A DNA stretch of 24,667 bases from CALMEH01 sp964548225 (GCA_964548225.1 CAZJQP010000078.1:1-24667), one strand, 5' to 3'; positions 6,320 through 14,290 are shown, counted from the stretch's first letter. The notes: generated from the sequence alone by a model not told the origin. Numbers and translations are program-made.

Positions 6320-7981
6320 TTATGAAACCATACGCTCAAAAATTCGCGTAACTTGTAGTGCCATCACAATTAACGGAACTGCGGTGATAGCCGCCGCCGC
6401 TCCGAGTAAAACCTTCAAATAATGCGACCGATTGCGCCAAGTCTTTTCATTGTAAGACAAAAGCGGCGGCACACTTGCCAAAACCGGCAGACCTGTATAA
6501 TGCTTTGCGTCTTCGATATTTTGAATCTTAAAAAGTCGCGGAATTTCAAAAATTCCTGCTAAAAACAAACCGATTGCCAAACCAATCGCACCGCCCATTG
6601 CGGTTAAAAGTCCTTTTTTCGGCGCAACCGGCGACGAAGGCAAGTTTGCCGGATCAACTACGCGAACGGTTTCGCCCTGCGCGTTCGATTCACGATTTAC
6701 TTGCAAAGACGCATCGTTTTTCTTTTTCAAAAGCTCGTCGTAAGTTTGTTTTGCCGACTGAAATTGTGTGTTAATGCCTTCGAGCGCGACCTTGACGTTC
6801 GGCGAAGCATTGATTTTGTCGTCAATAAGCTGAATTTGCACGGCATTTTGACGCAAATCATTGTCTTTATTAGCAATCTGTTGGTCAATCAGCGAAATTT
6901 GATTTTCTGCTTTTTGCTTCTCAATTTCGATGTTTTTCTGTTGCAGTTCAGCTTTGTTGCGGCTCTGCGAAGTTACATCTTTTTCACGAGTTTCGAGACT
7001 TTTTTTCAATTCCTCGATTTCATCATTGACCTTAGCAATTTCGCTTTTTGTAGCGATAACGTCCGGGTGTTTATCTCTGAGATTGGTTTGCAATTTTTCG
7101 AGTTTGGCACGAAGTTCGGCGCGTTTATTAACAAGTTGTCCATAAGCCGGAATATCTTCGACGCGCGTTTTTGTGCGAATCGTGTCTTGCGTCTCTCGTT
7201 CGCCGAAATCTTGAATTAGCCGCGATTGACTGTTCAAAGTGCGAATATTGTCATTAACGCGACCTTTTTCGGTAATCAAATTTTCTTTTTCTTTGGAAAG
7301 CGTTTCTTCACGGGTTTGCAATCCGTTTCTTTGAGCAATTAAACCCTGCACGGCTTCGGGCAGAATTTCGACGTTATTCATCATTACCTGAATCCGCTCA
7401 CCGTCAATTCTATCCAGATTTTCTTTAGCTTGTTTAAGCGAATTTTCTAAAAAATCTCTGGTTGTCTCCGCCGCCTGAGTTGATTGCAAAACTTGTGCAT
7501 TGACATATTTGCTGGCAAGTTCTGCTGTAACATTTCGTGCCGATTCAGGTGAACGATCTTTGTATTTAATCGAAAAAGAAGCAATTTTGCGGTCATCGTC
7601 GCTTTTTTCAGGAACGACTTCGATGTTTTTATACATTTTTTCAATGATAAGTTCCATCGGCATTCCTGCGTTTCTTTCCAACTTGAAAAGGTCGTATTTG
7701 GCAATCATCGGTTCAAGCGAATTGCGGCTTAAAACTTCTGTGTTAATGGTTTGCAGACGTTGTGATAAATCCTCATCCGTCAGGGATTGAATAACTCTAT
7801 CAGGAATTTGCGGCGGTTTGACTGCTAAAACCGTTTTCGATTCAAAAACGCTCGGCAATTTATTAACGACATAGCCGATTGCCGCCGTCATTGTCAGAAT
7901 CGGCAATAAAATCAACCATTTGCGACGCTTGAGCATCGCAAAAAATTCACCCGCAGTTCGTTGTCTAAACTCTACGCTCAT
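6320..7981 (-). CDS. Wzz-type polysaccharide chain-length determinant, exosortase-associated
   Basis: An inner-membrane polysaccharide co-polymerase of 553 residues that would set EPS chain length and serve as the membrane partner of the tyrosine kinase encoded downstream. The N-terminal Wzz domain has a membrane helix at about 22-42 (WLILLPILTMTAAIGYVV). A long Gln/Lys/Glu-rich coiled-coil region follows (about 170-400). The Pro-rich PSSPVAPKK motif (about 448-456) precedes the second membrane helix (457-477). Unusually for plain Wzz, there is a third hydrophobic segment at the extreme C terminus (about 522-545), which is seen in the PEP-CTERM-associated subfamily. The start at 7981 has GAGG about 8 nt upstream. 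The upstream microprotein stop codon lies only 9 bp away, so the two are likely translated from one message. Confidence 0.92.
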   Translation of the reverse strand: MSVEFRQRTAGEFFAMLKRRKWLILLPILTMTAAIGYVVNKLPSVFESKTVLAVKPPQIPDRVIQSLTDEDLSQRLQTINTEVLSRNSLEPMIAKYDLFKLERNAGMPMELIIEKMYKNIEVVPEKSDDDRKIASFSIKYKDRSPESARNVTAELASKYVNAQVLQSTQAAETTRDFLENSLKQAKENLDRIDGERIQVMMNNVEILPEAVQGLIAQRNGLQTREETLSKEKENLITEKGRVNDNIRTLNSQSRLIQDFGERETQDTIRTKTRVEDIPAYGQLVNKRAELRAKLEKLQTNLRDKHPDVIATKSEIAKVNDEIEELKKSLETREKDVTSQSRNKAELQQKNIEIEKQKAENQISLIDQQIANKDNDLRQNAVQIQLIDDKINASPNVKVALEGINTQFQSAKQTYDELLKKKNDASLQVNRESNAQGETVRVVDPANLPSSPVAPKKGLLTAMGGAIGLAIGLFLAGIFEIPRLFKIQNIEDAKHYTGLPVLASVPPLLSYNEKTWRNRSHYLKVLLGAAAAITAVPLIVMALQVTRIFERMVS

Positions 7982-7990
7982 CTCTTTCCT

Positions 7991-8140
7991 CTATTTTTCT
8001 CTTGAAGTTTCAGCCCAATTTAACACTCGGCGCACTAAGACGGTAAAAATAATCAAAGCGATGCCAAAAATTAACAAGCCGACCGATTCGGGCATTTTAG
8101 CAAAAATAAAATTCAAATTTAATGTATCGAATAAATTCAT
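7991..8140 (-). CDS. 49-residue protein consisting mostly of a PEP-CTERM-like sorting signal
   Basis: A short ORF of 49 codons, ATG at 8140 and TAG at 7991-7993. Residues 17-26 are PESVGLLIFG, which aligns without gaps with the PEP-CTERM signature (Pro-Glu-Pro/Ser, Leu at position 6, Gly at position 10). A hydrophobic stretch runs to an Arg-Arg pair at positions 21-22 of the motif. This is the expected order for exosortase substrates: motif, membrane helix, basic cluster. Two points differ from the norm. There is no N-terminal signal peptide before the motif, only 16 residues, and 11 polar residues follow the Arg pair. It ends 9 bp before wzz. It lies in the gap between the TPR and wzz genes, which would otherwise be 248 bp with no coding content. 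It could be a minimal exosortase substrate or inhibitor, or just a small single-span membrane protein. The Shine-Dalgarno is weak (AAGAAAA). Confidence 0.6.
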   Translation of the reverse strand: MNLFDTLNLNFIFAKMPESVGLLIFGIALIIFTVLVRRVLNWAETSREK

Positions 8141-8157
8141 TTTTTTTCTTTTGTTTA

Positions 8158-8222
8158 GAGTTCAAACTTTAGTTTGTTTTTCGCCGCGCTTCGCTAACGA
8201 AATCACGCTGAAGCGTGAACTC
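8158..8222. repeat. Compound palindromic element after the TPR gene
   Basis: Outer inverted arms GAGTTCA (8158-8164) and TGAACTC (8216-8222) enclose two internal palindromes, CAAACTTTAGTTTG (8163-8176) and TCACGCTGAAGCGTGA (8203-8218). It starts 6 bp past the TPR stop codon, so it may form hairpins in the message between the TPR gene and the microprotein gene. It looks like a dispersed intergenic repeat, but no second copy is in the window. Confidence 0.6.
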
Positions 8223-8228
8223 TGAACA

Positions 8229-10487
8229 TTAAACCGAAGCCATTCCGAGCCGTTGACGATATTCGGGATTCGGTTTTCCGCCCGTCCGCGCTGTTTCGCG
8301 TTCGTCAATAATCACAGCTTTTTTAAGCTGTTCGATAGCTTGCGTTTTCAAACCTTTTTTGTGATAAATCCAACCGAGCGTGTCATAAAATCCGGCAGTA
8401 TTCGGATTCTTTTTGACTGCGCTTTGCGCGAGTGTCAATGCTTCGTCCAAATTTCCGCCCGTTTCGGCGATATACCACGCCAGATTATTTGCCGCAATCG
8501 GTGAATCGGGCGCAAGTTCCAGAGCTTTGCGGTAATGTTTTTCCGCTTCCGCGCCGTTATTTCGAGCTTCTTCCAAAATTCCGAGCAATGTGTGAACGCT
8601 TGACGAAGGTTTCTTTTCAACAACTTTTTTATATTGTTCGATAGCCGCGTCCGTTTGGTTTCGGCTGACCAAAATTGAAGCATAAGCCGAATAAGCGGGC
8701 AGATATTCATCGTTTGTTTCAATCGCTTTTTTCAGTTCCGCTTCGGCAGATTCAATGTTTCTTTCTGCCATAAAAACATCCGATTTCAGATAATACAACG
8801 CAGGCAGAACATCTTTGTTACCATTTGCTTCACTAACCGCTTTATCAACTTTCGCGTGAGCTTGGGGAAACTGTTTTTGACGAGTCAAAATCGAAACCGC
8901 GCCGCTCAAAGCATCAAAATTTTTCGCGTCTTGCGTCAAAGCCTTTTCGTATAATTCGAGTGATTCGGGCAATTTCTTTTCCGCTGTCGCAACTTTTGCA
9001 AGATTAACCAATGCCGCCGAGGAATTCGGCGAATTTTTAACAATTTCCTGTAAATCTGTGCGTGCTTCCGCGATTTTTCCGAGTTCCAAGTAAGCCAAAC
9101 CGCGAGCGGTCAAACCGCGATATTGCAATTCTTGTAAATTGACGGCATTTTCTGCGGCGGTTGGCACGGCATTTCTTAAAGCATCAAGCAATTCGTTTGC
9201 TCCGCGAAGTGCATTTTCCGCTTCACCGTTTTGAAATGCGGCTTGGATTTTCAAGGTTTTCGTTTTCAGATACGTCGGGTGATATTTTTCCAAATCGCCG
9301 ATAAATGCGCGGGCTTGATCAATTTGTCCGAGCGCAAGTCGTGCCGAAACCATATAGAAAAGCCCGTCTTTGTTTGAAGGTGTTTTCTTCAAAATTTCTT
9401 CCAAATCCTTAATCGCGTCTTCGGGTTTGTTGTCCTGCAAATTTACGCGGGCGCGAAGCAAAAAGGCTTGCGCGTCGTTGTCGTTAAGTTTCAAAAGCGC
9501 GTCGGTTTGTTCTTTAACTTTCGCGTATTCCTTTCTTTCGAGATAAATTTCGCCCAAACGATAACGAGCGCGAACGTATTCCGGTTTTTCGTTGATAATT
9601 TGCGTTAAAGTGTTGATTGCGTCGTCTTCGCGTTTGATTTGCGAATAAAATTCGGCTAATTGCAAACGGCTTTCGGGACTGTTCTCTTGAATTTTTACGA
9701 GTTCCTGATAAGTTGCTTCGGCTTTGTCGAATTGTTTCTGCGAAACATAAAATGCCGCCAGCATTTCACGCGCTTCGATGTTATTTGCTTCGACTTCAAT
9801 CGCTTTTTTAAATTGCGATTCGGCATCGGCGGCGCGGTTTGTAAAATCCAAAAATCTCGCGTATTCGAGGTAACCGACGGCACGGTTCGGATTAACCGAA
9901 ACCCCTTTTTGAATCGTTTTTTCGGCTTCCGAAGGTTTTTCCAAATTCATCTGATAGCGCGAAAGGCTGATGTAAGTTTCGGTGCGTTTTTCATCGAGCG
10001 CGATGGCTTGATGAAAAACATCCGTAATTTCTTTTTCACTCTTTTTTTGCGCCGTCAAAAGATTTGCTTTCAGCACGAAACCTTCGATGTAGTTAGCATT
10101 ACGACTAAAAATATCGTCTAAAATCTTTTGTGTTTCTTCGGTTTGCGGCGGAATTGCGGCGAGAAAATAATTGCCGAGTTTGGTTTTTGCTTCCAAATTT
10201 TCGGGGCTTAAATTCCTCACCTTTTGGAGTTCGTTGATGGCTTCGTTATATTGACCCAAGTTTTCAAAAACGCGGGCAAGTCCCCAATGCGCTTGCGCCG
10301 AATCTTTATCAATTTCAGCGGCGGCGCGAAATTCCATTAAGGCTTCCTGAAATTTGCGTTTTTGCAAATATTCTTCGCCGCGGGAAATATGTTTGTCTTT
10401 GGAAACTCCGCAAGAGGCGGAAAGAAGGGCGATGCCGCACAAGGCAATCAGCAGAAATCTGGATGAAAAAAATAGGCACTCTCTCAT
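8229..10487 (-). CDS. prsT: TPR-repeat lipoprotein of exosortase/EPS systems (PrsT-like)
   Basis: A large lipoprotein of 752 residues. The N-terminal signal ends in the lipobox LLSASC, with Cys26 as the lipidated residue followed by Gly. The rest is an almost unbroken row of tetratricopeptide repeats, recognisable from the A-x-x-x-(Y/F)-x-x-A-(I/L)-x-x-x-P pattern, for example HWGLARVFENLGQYNEAI (about 67-84) and GIVEEARNNG-like units near the C terminus. Architecture and location match the PEP-CTERM TPR lipoproteins (PrsT family). Related TPR proteins act as periplasmic scaffolds for EPS polymerisation and export. It is the first gene after the promoter at 10822-10849, with a leader of about 330 nt. 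No Shine-Dalgarno is evident directly before the ATG. The nearest purine-rich stretch (AAGGAAAA) is about 17 nt away and lies in a predicted stem. Confidence 0.88.
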   Translation of the reverse strand: MRECLFFSSRFLLIALCGIALLSASCGVSKDKHISRGEEYLQKRKFQEALMEFRAAAEIDKDSAQAHWGLARVFENLGQYNEAINELQKVRNLSPENLEAKTKLGNYFLAAIPPQTEETQKILDDIFSRNANYIEGFVLKANLLTAQKKSEKEITDVFHQAIALDEKRTETYISLSRYQMNLEKPSEAEKTIQKGVSVNPNRAVGYLEYARFLDFTNRAADAESQFKKAIEVEANNIEAREMLAAFYVSQKQFDKAEATYQELVKIQENSPESRLQLAEFYSQIKREDDAINTLTQIINEKPEYVRARYRLGEIYLERKEYAKVKEQTDALLKLNDNDAQAFLLRARVNLQDNKPEDAIKDLEEILKKTPSNKDGLFYMVSARLALGQIDQARAFIGDLEKYHPTYLKTKTLKIQAAFQNGEAENALRGANELLDALRNAVPTAAENAVNLQELQYRGLTARGLAYLELGKIAEARTDLQEIVKNSPNSSAALVNLAKVATAEKKLPESLELYEKALTQDAKNFDALSGAVSILTRQKQFPQAHAKVDKAVSEANGNKDVLPALYYLKSDVFMAERNIESAEAELKKAIETNDEYLPAYSAYASILVSRNQTDAAIEQYKKVVEKKPSSSVHTLLGILEEARNNGAEAEKHYRKALELAPDSPIAANNLAWYIAETGGNLDEALTLAQSAVKKNPNTAGFYDTLGWIYHKKGLKTQAIEQLKKAVIIDERETARTGGKPNPEYRQRLGMASV

Positions 10488-10500
10488 TTATTTTATAAAA

Positions 10501-10646
10501 ATTTTCCTTGTTTTTCGAGAAAATTACGCGCCGATTTTTTCACTTTGGCGGTCGGGGCAATGACCGCTAACTGTTCGGCACGAATGTTTCGTTTTTCAAT
10601 TTCCGCTTGAAAGGGGGCAATCTTTCGGCGGAACAACAAGGAAAAT
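10501..10646 (-). ncRNA. Structured leader with two hairpins carrying the same 8-nt loop
   Basis: In the 421-bp space before the TPR gene, a perfect 12-bp stem pairs 10501-10512 with 10635-10646. Inside are two hairpins. One has stem 10548-10553/10562-10567 (GCGGTC/GACCGC) and an 8-nt loop at 10554-10561. The other has stem 10603-10613/10622-10631 (CCGC plus GAAAG, with a small bulge) and an 8-nt loop at 10614-10621. Both loops are GGGGCAAT on the plus strand (AUUGCCCC in the transcript), 60 bp apart. A further hairpin, GCCGA/TCGGC, lies at 10672-10687. The 3' arm of the outer stem contains the only purine-rich stretch near the TPR start codon, so folding could affect translation. Function is inferred; no known riboswitch was recognised. 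Confidence 0.5.
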
Positions 10647-10821
10647 CAAATAGTTATCGTTATAGAAAACCGCCGATTTAAGTCGGCATTCATAGAAAAT
10701 CGCAATCGCGGGAAATTTTCAGAAAAAAATATTTTCAACCTCAAAAAAGCCTTTAAAACGCAATAAGCCCATTTCCAAAAATACTGAAATCAGATATTCG
10801 ACTTTTTATCGGGAAAGTGAA

Positions 10822-10849
10822 TTATACTTCAAAACGGTTTGAAGTCAAA
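10822..10849 (-). promoter_or_regulatory. Sigma-70-type promoter of the EPS operon
   Basis: On the minus strand TTGACT (10844-10849, 5/6 match) and a perfect TATAAT (10822-10827) are separated by 16 bp. The expected start is near 10815, which gives a leader of about 330 nt to the TPR ATG at 10487. No other comparable promoter was seen between here and 281, so it may serve the whole EPS gene run. Confidence 0.65.
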
Positions 10850-10908
10850 GTAAGTTTTAAGGGACGTAGAACTGGCGGACAATGACTGTTTCAAATTTAA
10901 ATTTTCAA

Positions 10909-11739
10909 CTAATCATTTAACAATGGATAAATATCAAGAATCCGCCATTCGCCGTTTTCTTGAATCAGATGTATAAAAAATGGAAAGACCGCGTTACAAA
11001 TCATTGTGAAATCTTTTGGTAAATCTTTGCAAACATTTGTATCACATTCTTCGACTCTGATTGAATGAACTTTTTTTCTGGTTTTATTGATGTTTTTTTC
11101 AAATCTTTTCTGCCATTGATTTGACTTTCCATTTAAATATATTCTTTGGGCTTCTGATATATTTTTCATATCTTCGGCTAATTCATACCATTCGGCAAGA
11201 TTGCCGTTTTCAGTATAATTTTTACTGTATAATTCAGAATTATTTTCTTCATCATCCGAATCGTCTGATTCCAAGAAAACCGACCATTTTTTACTTTTCT
11301 TGATTAGTTCAATAACATTTGGCGGGAATATTTTGGAGAAATCTATATCTCCGTCTTCTAAATCCATATTTTCATCAAAATTTAGCTGATTGCTTCCTAC
11401 ACCGCTTGTCAATAACAAATACAAAAAATTTAGCGTTAAAACATTTCCTTCAAAACGCTCCGAATCACTAAGTTGAGCGTAGAAATCTGAAGAGGAAAGA
11501 AATTGAAACCAATATTCATTTTTGGCAAAACGAGTTTTGAAATCGCTCACAAAAAATCTTTCGGGAACTTTGTCGAGGTCTTTGGTTTTGTCGAGATGCT
11601 TGATGAATTCGTCAACAAATTTTTTGACTTCTTTTTTCTCTGCTTCGCTGATTGTTTCTTGCGCGTTGACGTTTGATTGAATTGCCGCAAAAGCAAAGGA
11701 AATTATGAGCAAAACGAAAAGCCGAGTTATTGATTTCAT
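10909..11739 (-). CDS. Secreted protein of unknown function
   Basis: A 276-residue protein with a clear signal peptide (MKSITRLFVLLIISFAFAAIQSNVNA, then QETIS). The ATG at 11739 has GAGG 9 nt upstream. The mature part is rich in Lys, Asp, Glu and Asn, with an acidic stretch around residues 154-165 (ESDDSDDEEN). The C-terminal third contains the only cysteines of the mature protein (CDTNVC and a later Cys) and ends with an alternating segment (HLIQENGEWRILDIYPLL) that resembles the last strand of SnoaL/NTF2-like or lumazine-binding domains. No family was recognised with confidence. It is 60 bp downstream of the exosortase gene and may be co-transcribed with it, while the EPS operon promoter lies after its stop codon. 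Its composition is more AT-rich than that of the neighbours. Confidence 0.8.
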   Translation of the reverse strand: MKSITRLFVLLIISFAFAAIQSNVNAQETISEAEKKEVKKFVDEFIKHLDKTKDLDKVPERFFVSDFKTRFAKNEYWFQFLSSSDFYAQLSDSERFEGNVLTLNFLYLLLTSGVGSNQLNFDENMDLEDGDIDFSKIFPPNVIELIKKSKKWSVFLESDDSDDEENNSELYSKNYTENGNLAEWYELAEDMKNISEAQRIYLNGKSNQWQKRFEKNINKTRKKVHSIRVEECDTNVCKDLPKDFTMICNAVFPFFIHLIQENGEWRILDIYPLLND

Positions 11740-11798
11740 CTTTTTTTAGCCTCTTGTTTGAAATTTAACTCTAATCGGTGATGAAAGCAAATATTTTT

Positions 11799-13433
11799 CT
11801 ATTCAGGAACGTATTCGGAGAGTTTATCGGCGAGTTGTGCGGATAAATCAACGGCGGCTTGTGTGGATTTTTGTTCATCATTTCCGACGGAAGTCATCAC
11901 GCGCACCATTGCGCCATCGGAGCGGCGGCGCGTAACGCTGTCGAAAATTGTGTTGAATTTATCGCGGTATTCGCTCGGTTCGATGCGTCCGCGTCCTTGA
12001 TACCAATAAATCATAATCTCGTTATAAACGCCGTTTTCGATGCGGTAACGATTTGCCGTAAAAGTTTTTCCGCTCGGTGTTTTTATCTCGATAATTTCCG
12101 GCTCGCGCATTACCCAACCCGCGCCCGGCAGACAATTTTGCGGCGAATGATAAGTCGCGCCCGTGCGTTGCGAAGCGTAATAACCGACATAGATATTTGC
12201 GAGGCGATTATCCGAAGAAAGAAACCAGCGCATCGTGTAATCCGAAACGCGCAAAACGCTTTCGGTTTGTTCGCCAAATCGTTCTTCACCGCCTTTCTGC
12301 CGCCAATCGCCGAGCGTTTGCGTCAATTCCGACAAAGGTTTTCTCGCAATCTCCGCCTCACCGCGCCGCTCGAACCAGTTGATGAAAACACCGCCGATTA
12401 GCAGAACGGCAAGCAGTAAAAAAGTTTTAGAAGAGGAGAAGAAGTGAAAAGGAGAAGAGGAGATTTTTTCGGTTTCGATTGGTTCGGCGTTTTTTTTAAT
12501 TTCCGATTTGTTTTGTAATTTGTAATTTCTAATTTGTAATTTCTTCAAACCGAAATTCAAACCAATCAAAATTGCCAACGCAACGACATAAACCAACCAA
12601 CCCGAAGCCTCGTGCCACGCGCTTTCCGTCGCTTGTTTGCCGTAATAATAAGTCAAAACGCCGGTTGCCGTAACTCTTGCGGCATTTGTCAAAACCGCAA
12701 TCGGAATTGCCGCGAACATTAAAATTACGGCTCGCCAAAAGTCAAAATTCTTTAAATATGAAAACCAACCTTTTTCCGCGTTGTGTTCGTTTTCGCGTGT
12801 GAAATACGCCAACACGAGCGCAAGCGTTACGAGCGTCATCAGCGAACGAATACCGCTACAAGCTTCGACGACTTCGAGCGCGATAATCTGCGTCGCGCCG
12901 TTCGGCAAAATCTCAATGACGTTGCCTTTTCTAACCGTCGGAACTTCAAACAGACGAATTCCCCAAACCGCCGCTTGCGAAGCCCAAATCTGCAAAGGAA
13001 ACGCGATTTTATTAAAAATTATCTGCGGAATCGGAATTGAGAGAAGTAATAAAACAAACGGCGCAACCAATAATTGCAAAATCTTCGCGCCGAAAAAATA
13101 AACCACAATTCCGACAAGCATCAACACAAAAGAAATTCTCTGCGTAAAAAGCTCCGCGCCCAAACTTCCGCCCAAAAGCATCAGCAACGCAAAAATTATA
13201 ATCCCGACACCAAGCCAAACATTCCGTTTTTCAAACGATTTTTTCAGTTCGTCCGCTTGCGCCCAAACGATAAAACCGATAACAAACGGAATCAAAAGCC
13301 CGTGCGAATAATTTTCGTCCGTCCACCAATCTCTGCCCAATTTCGACAACGCATTTGCATACAAAAACGTCAACGCCGCGACAATTAACAGCGGTTTCCA
13401 CAGATTTTTGAAATTTGTTTCAGACGAATTCAT
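11799..13433 (-). CDS. Exosortase fused to EpsI (XrtA-type)
   Basis: A membrane cysteine transpeptidase-like protein predicted to process PEP-CTERM proteins, joined to an EpsI domain that normally is encoded beside it. The start is ATG 13433 (544 residues). A TTG 22 codons upstream is open but places charged residues before the first helix. The exosortase part has about eight membrane helices and the signature WWTDENYSHGLLIP (36-49). The catalytic Cys is in VVEACSGIRS (C192), the Arg in NAARVT (R253), and the His in AWHEASGW (H274); all are present. The EpsI part (about 338-544) begins with a membrane helix and contains YHSPQNCLPGAGW (428-440), with H429 and C434. The linker (about 300-337) is encoded by two repetitive DNA elements, one 7-bp-periodic and one purine repeat that also occurs twice outside genes in this window. 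Confidence 0.92.
   Translation of the reverse strand: MNSSETNFKNLWKPLLIVAALTFLYANALSKLGRDWWTDENYSHGLLIPFVIGFIVWAQADELKKSFEKRNVWLGVGIIIFALLMLLGGSLGAELFTQRISFVLMLVGIVVYFFGAKILQLLVAPFVLLLLSIPIPQIIFNKIAFPLQIWASQAAVWGIRLFEVPTVRKGNVIEILPNGATQIIALEVVEACSGIRSLMTLVTLALVLAYFTRENEHNAEKGWFSYLKNFDFWRAVILMFAAIPIAVLTNAARVTATGVLTYYYGKQATESAWHEASGWLVYVVALAILIGLNFGLKKLQIRNYKLQNKSEIKKNAEPIETEKISSSPFHFFSSSKTFLLLAVLLIGGVFINWFERRGEAEIARKPLSELTQTLGDWRQKGGEERFGEQTESVLRVSDYTMRWFLSSDNRLANIYVGYYASQRTGATYHSPQNCLPGAGWVMREPEIIEIKTPSGKTFTANRYRIENGVYNEIMIYWYQGRGRIEPSEYRDKFNTIFDSVTRRRSDGAMVRVMTSVGNDEQKSTQAAVDLSAQLADKLSEYVPE
12429..12463 (+). repeat. 35-bp purine repeat, copy 3, inside the exosortase-EpsI gene
   Basis: AGAAGAGGAGA occurs at 12429-12439 and 12453-12463, spaced 24 bp as in copies 1 and 2, around AGAAGTGAAAAGG. 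The bases before (TTTT) match copy 1, and those after (TTTTTTC) match copy 2. Being antisense to the gene, it encodes the Ser/Phe-rich linker ISSSPFHFFSSSK (residues 324-336 from ATG 13433). Confidence 0.85.
12516..12543 (+). repeat. 7-bp tandem repeat inside the exosortase-EpsI gene
   Basis: Four tandem units TAATTTG, TAATTTC, TAATTTG, TAATTTC lie in the coding sequence 52 bp from purine repeat copy 3. On the coding strand they give the Asn/Tyr/Lys/Leu-rich start of the linker (around LQIRNYKLQNKSE). The 28-bp length is not a multiple of three, so the array does not look selected as a protein repeat. Confidence 0.75.
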
Positions 13434-13508
13434 AGACAAATCAAAAAATAGAAAAGATTTAATAAACGGTTTTTCCCAAATTGCTGAATATTTCAGCAAA
13501 AATTTTGA

Positions 13509-14285
13509 TTATCCTATTGAAAAAGTATAAACCATCAAATTATGAGTCGTAACCGCTTTGCCGTCTTTTTCAGCAGGCTGAAATTTGATTTTTTCCGCCG
13601 CTTTGATTGCCGAAAACGTAAAGGAATTTATTTTTTCATCCGCCGGCATTAACAATTTTATTTTCCCGTCTGCACCGAAAACTACAAAAAGCGTAACGGT
13701 TTTGGGTAAATTCCAATTCAAGTCTTTCGCCGTCAGCGTATCGTTGCTCGTGTCGGGATAATTCGGTCTGCCATTTTCGGTAATTTTTAAAGACTTCCAA
13801 TTTTTATCGTTCCGAAAATATATTGTTTCACCGCTTGCCGCCAAATTTTTAGCGTCAAATAAAACTCTGGCTCTGATGCGCCATTCGTTTCTTTGGAAAA
13901 TTTTCGATTCGAGTTTGTGAGCTTTTTCGGCGGAAGCGTAGCCGAAATCAATCGCAGTTTTTAATTCTTTAAGTAAATCGGAAAGAGATTTTTTCGTTTC
14001 TGTATATTCGATTTTTCGCCATTCGCCGATCTTTTCAAAAAGAAGTTGATAACTTTTTTCAAAAGATTTTTTATAAGCCTCTTGCGCTTTGTTTATCTCG
14101 TCTTTTTTTTCGTAACTCAATCCCAAATAATGCAAATCTTTAATGTCTTCGCTCTTGCTCAAAGCCGAAATCGCGTTTTGATAATCGCCTTTTTCGTAAA
14201 ATTCGATACCTTTGTTCGCGTCTGTCTGAGCATTTGCGGAAATTGCCAAACTGAGAAATAAAATAAATTTGTAAAACCCTTTCAT
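13509..14285 (-). CDS. Secreted TPR protein with a TonB-C-like C-terminal domain
   Basis: A 258-residue exported protein. It has a signal peptide (MKGFYKFILFLSLAISANA, then QTDANKG), then one or two TPR units (GIEFYEKGDYQNAISALSKS and the following LHYLGLSYEKKDEINKAQEAY), a helical segment, and a C-terminal domain of about 90 residues. That domain has the pattern of TonB C-terminal regions: VTLFVVFGADGKIK, then a helix SFTFSAIKAAEKIKFQPAEKDGKAV, ending with VMVYTFSI-like strand residues. Acidobacteria encode many such stand-alone TonB-C proteins, and their partners are mostly unknown. It starts 5 bp after the ispA stop codon and lies 75 bp before the exosortase gene. It is likely co-transcribed with ispA. 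GGAAGAAG precedes the start by about 8 nt. Confidence 0.85.
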   Translation of the reverse strand: MKGFYKFILFLSLAISANAQTDANKGIEFYEKGDYQNAISALSKSEDIKDLHYLGLSYEKKDEINKAQEAYKKSFEKSYQLLFEKIGEWRKIEYTETKKSLSDLLKELKTAIDFGYASAEKAHKLESKIFQRNEWRIRARVLFDAKNLAASGETIYFRNDKNWKSLKITENGRPNYPDTSNDTLTAKDLNWNLPKTVTLFVVFGADGKIKLLMPADEKINSFTFSAIKAAEKIKFQPAEKDGKAVTTHNLMVYTFSIG

Positions 14286-14290
14286 AAAAA

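Noticed and set aside
10488..10821. Known riboswitch (for example c-di-GMP) in the EPS leader
   Set aside because: The conserved core motifs of the c-di-GMP aptamer were not found; only the repeated-loop hairpins are supported.
13434..13499. Exosortase start at the upstream TTG
   Set aside because: It adds 22 residues before the normal family start; the ATG at 13433 gives the expected N terminus.
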